A stretch of DNA of 24,676 bases, from positions 1-24,676 of the forward strand of contig JBGPLH010000003.1 of assembly GCA_041486365.1 (NCBI GenBank), in the 5' to 3' direction. This DNA comes from JBGPLH01 sp041486365 [NCBI: Thermodesulfobacteriota bacterium]. Its GTDB lineage: Bacteria; JAUYMQ01. Each line of letters begins with the position of its first letter. Position 1 is the first letter of the stretch. A program made the translations under genes and the position numbers. Shown one piece after another: positions 23,076-24,676 of the stretch. The notes beneath the pieces were generated by a model. That model saw only the letters and a program-made list of their open reading frames with translations, was not told where the DNA came from and searched no databases.

Positions 23076-24006
23076 TGAGCGCTTCGGACCAGCAGGCGAT
23101 CATCCGTCGCAGCGCGGCGTCTCTCTCGATCTCCCCCCGCAGGCGCGCCACGCCCCGGTGAAGCGCAGACGGGTCACGGCCGAAGCGAGCCCCCAGCTCG
23201 GTCAACGTCCCACCGCCCCTTTCGAGGCTGAAGAAAGCAATCACGTGCCGCGCGCGGGCCATCCGCCTCGCCCGCGACGCCCCTGAAAGCTCGCGCTCGC
23301 TCAATCCAAGCGTCCTGCAAACCAGCGCGCAGATCTCGTCGATCGATGGGCCGGCGAGCGCCGCGTGCTCGGCCCCCTTGCAGAGCTCGGCCGGGAATTC
23401 CTCACCGGGAAATAGCTTCCCTGGGTCCATGCCCTCGGATCCGGCTTCGCCGCCGCCCTCGGTCATCTCTTCGTTCACGAAGGCCTTGAAACGACGACGG
23501 CTCTCTCCCTGGCGCTTCGCGAAGCATCGGAGAACAGGCCCGGTCGAGAGCCACGGCACTGCCGCCAGGCCGAGATAGGCGCGATGGCTGCTCCATCGAT
23601 ACGCCTCGGGGCGCGTCACGAGCCCCGCCTTCACGGGATTCAGGTGGATGTAGCGCACCAGGGCCAGCAGGTAACGGTCCCGGTCCACGAGGAGGGCCCG
23701 GTAGCGCCCCTGGAAGAGGTGGCCCATGCGGCCCCGGCGCTTGTTGATGCGGCGGGCGTGACGGAAGGCGAGGTTCTGGATGATCTTCGAAAGCGGGACG
23801 TCGCCGACCTGGATGGCCAGGTGCACGTGATTCGTCATCCAGCAGTATGCGTGGATGAGGTGCTTGAATCGCTCGACCCCTTCGGCGACGAGAGCCTCGA
23901 GGCGCCGGCGGTCGCGGTCGGAGAAGAAGAGGTCATCGCCGCCGTTGCCGCGGAGCATGACATGGTAGAGCGCTCCCGGCGCGTGGATGCGTGGCTTTCT
24001 GGCCAT
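23062..24006 (-). CDS. REP-associated tyrosine transposase (RAYT, Y1/HUH) with DnaA domain IV-like C-terminus
   Basis: The 314-residue protein starts at the ATG at 24006 with GGAG 4 nt before it. It carries the Y1 transposase hallmarks: HUH pair H60-V-H62 in MTNHVHL and the likely catalytic Tyr119 in LVRYIHLNPVKAGL. GHLFQGRYRALLV and YRWSSHRAYLG are typical of the RAYT group. The C-terminal segment, about 255-300 (ARARHVIAFF, then LTELGARFGRDPSALHRGVARL), resembles the DnaA domain IV helix-turn-helix that binds duplex DNA. It has no accessory gene. The TAA stop is in the left inverted repeat. It looks intact. Confidence 0.9.
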   Translation of the reverse strand: MARKPRIHAPGALYHVMLRGNGGDDLFFSDRDRRRLEALVAEGVERFKHLIHAYCWMTNHVHLAIQVGDVPLSKIIQNLAFRHARRINKRRGRMGHLFQGRYRALLVDRDRYLLALVRYIHLNPVKAGLVTRPEAYRWSSHRAYLGLAAVPWLSTGPVLRCFAKRQGESRRRFKAFVNEEMTEGGGEAGSEGMDPGKLFPGEEFPAELCKGAEHAALAGPSIDEICALVCRTLGLSERELSGASRARRMARARHVIAFFSLERGGGTLTELGARFGRDPSALHRGVARLRGEIERDAALRRMIACWSEALSKSQ

Positions 24007-24078
24007 GCGGCTCCAGCATCGCAGGGAACGATCTTCAAGGAGGAGGTTGGGTGGATGACGGGCGAGGATCGCATGACG

Positions 24079-24104
24079 AAAGTCAAGAAGTCAAGCCTGA
24101 CCCC
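24079..24104 (-). repeat. Right terminal inverted repeat of the intact RAYT element
   Basis: On the minus strand it reads GGGGTCAGGCTTGACTTCTT followed by GACTTT, one mismatch from the left repeat. It holds the stop codon of the hydrolase gene. Confidence 0.85.
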
Positions 24105-24676
24105 AGCCCTGACCCCAGCCCCACCCTGCGCCGGATCTGATCGTAGACAGCGGGGTGGTTGAGCAGTCGCAGGTGGGTCATCGCTCCGAGATGGTGGCCA
24201 TGCTCGTCCCGGAAGGGAATCCGTTTCGCGGCCCGCGCTCCGCGACCCGAGGCGCTGGGGAATCTGACCAGCGTGTCCCCGATCAGGAAACCGAGGGGGT
24301 GGTCCGGGTTTTCCGTCACCGTCGCCGCGATGAAGTAGTGCGTGGCCGAGTCGAGAAACGGGATGTCATGACGGTTGTTATCGAGCAGCGCGTCGACGTC
24401 CCTTCCCCGCCAGTCCTCCTCCACGAGATAGCCGAAACGGAGGTCCTTGATGCCGGCGCTCCGGCCGTTGACCATCCTTGCGAAGGGCCTCGTCGCGTCG
24501 AAGGCGTTCAGGACCCATCCCATGACGTTGCCGAGCTTCTCGAGGGGCGCTCCGAGGTGCGGGGTGCCGACGCAGAAAACGTGCCGAACCGAATCGACCC
24601 AGCCGTTTCCGCGCTGCTTTCCCTGATGACAGGCGCTTCTGGAGACCAGCCCGCCCATGCTGTGACCGACGAGGAC
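24083..24676 (-). CDS. Lipase-like alpha/beta hydrolase, C-terminal part (5' end outside window)
   Basis: The frame is open from the window edge; 197 residues are visible and begin VLVGHSMGGLVSRSAC. GHSMGG is the nucleophile elbow with the catalytic Ser, so the Met inside it is not a start. VRHVFCVGTPHLGAPLEKLG is typical of PGAP1/lipase-type hydrolases, and the catalytic His is probably in MTHLRLLNHPAVYDQIRRRV. The product likely cleaves an ester; the substrate is unknown. The last residues, GLGSGLGSGLTS, and the TGA at 24083-24085 are encoded by the outer repeat and right inverted repeat of the RAYT element, so the natural C-terminus is replaced. Confidence 0.82.
   Translation of the reverse strand, partial: VLVGHSMGGLVSRSACHQGKQRGNGWVDSVRHVFCVGTPHLGAPLEKLGNVMGWVLNAFDATRPFARMVNGRSAGIKDLRFGYLVEEDWRGRDVDALLDNNRHDIPFLDSATHYFIAATVTENPDHPLGFLIGDTLVRFPSASGRGARAAKRIPFRDEHGHHLGAMTHLRLLNHPAVYDQIRRRVGLGSGLGSGLTS

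Larger units (their letters stand above)
23047..24104. mobile_element. RAYT element with terminal inverted repeats
   Basis: Inverted repeats starting GGGGTCAGGCTTGACTT bound the element at 23047 and, on the other strand, at 24104. The single gene inside is the transposase at 23062-24006. On the right side the outer motif is repeated once more (TGACCCCA at 24110-24117), extending the boundary by about 13 nt or reflecting a nested end. Both flanking genes end inside the repeats. I could not identify a target duplication. Confidence 0.85.

Overview
The window is very GC-rich bacterial chromosomal DNA with dense coding, many 4-base gene overlaps (ATGA or GTGA) and two copies of a RAYT-type mobile element. 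The proteins (NtrC-type sigma-54 activator, globin-coupled histidine kinase, Lon-like protease, tandem universal stress proteins, AMP-phosphorylase-type enzyme) suit a soil or sediment Gram-negative lineage of the Myxococcota / Acidobacteriota / Eisenbacteria kind. The phylum is inference only, because no rRNA or marker gene is present.

Layout. (1) 1-3669: a thioredoxin/DsbA-like domain fused to the N-terminus of an NhaA antiporter (minus, runs off the left edge), divergent from a cNMP-binding / thioredoxin-fold / thioredoxin-reductase-like flavoprotein that lacks the CxxC disulfide. (2) 3676-5756: a lipoprotein and an M48 metalloprotease with TPR-like repeats, overlapping, minus strand. (3) 5886-6129: a decayed, deletion-derived copy of a RAYT element. 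(4) 6132-12932: a minus-strand run reading scdA-N-like protein, heme-copper-oxidase-like membrane protein with DUF1858, globin-coupled histidine kinase, PRPP-synthetase-like protein, beta-CASP RNase-like protein, AMP-phosphorylase-like protein. (5) 13085-17095: a CBS-pair protein, a ferritin-like diiron protein, a tandem Usp and an NtrC-family response regulator, all minus. (6) 17096-17673: a divergent control region. (7) 17674-23068: plus-strand DksA/TraR-like protein, CBS-pair protein, hibernation factor fused to a cold-shock domain, Lon-like protease and tandem Usp. (8) 23047-24104: an intact inverted-repeat-bounded RAYT element whose ends supply the stop codons of both flanking genes. (9) 24083-24676: the C-terminal part of a lipase-like alpha/beta hydrolase, running off the right edge.

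Main observation. Four sequences with the -24/-12 architecture of sigma-54 promoters (GG, 10 nt, GC, in a TGGCAyr-N4-yTGCw context) lie in the intergenic regions before the response regulator, the ferritin-like gene, the DksA-like gene and the CBS-HPF-Lon-Usp group. The same locus encodes a sigma-54-dependent activator and a heme-globin histidine kinase. Together they look like a gas- or redox-responsive regulon for survival at low oxygen or under NO: ribosome hibernation, Usp and CBS energy sensors, protease, Fe-S repair domain, diiron protein and RNA/nucleotide salvage. In gene content, though not in regulators, it resembles the mycobacterial DosR dormancy regulon. The regulatory link is inferred from sequence and needs testing.
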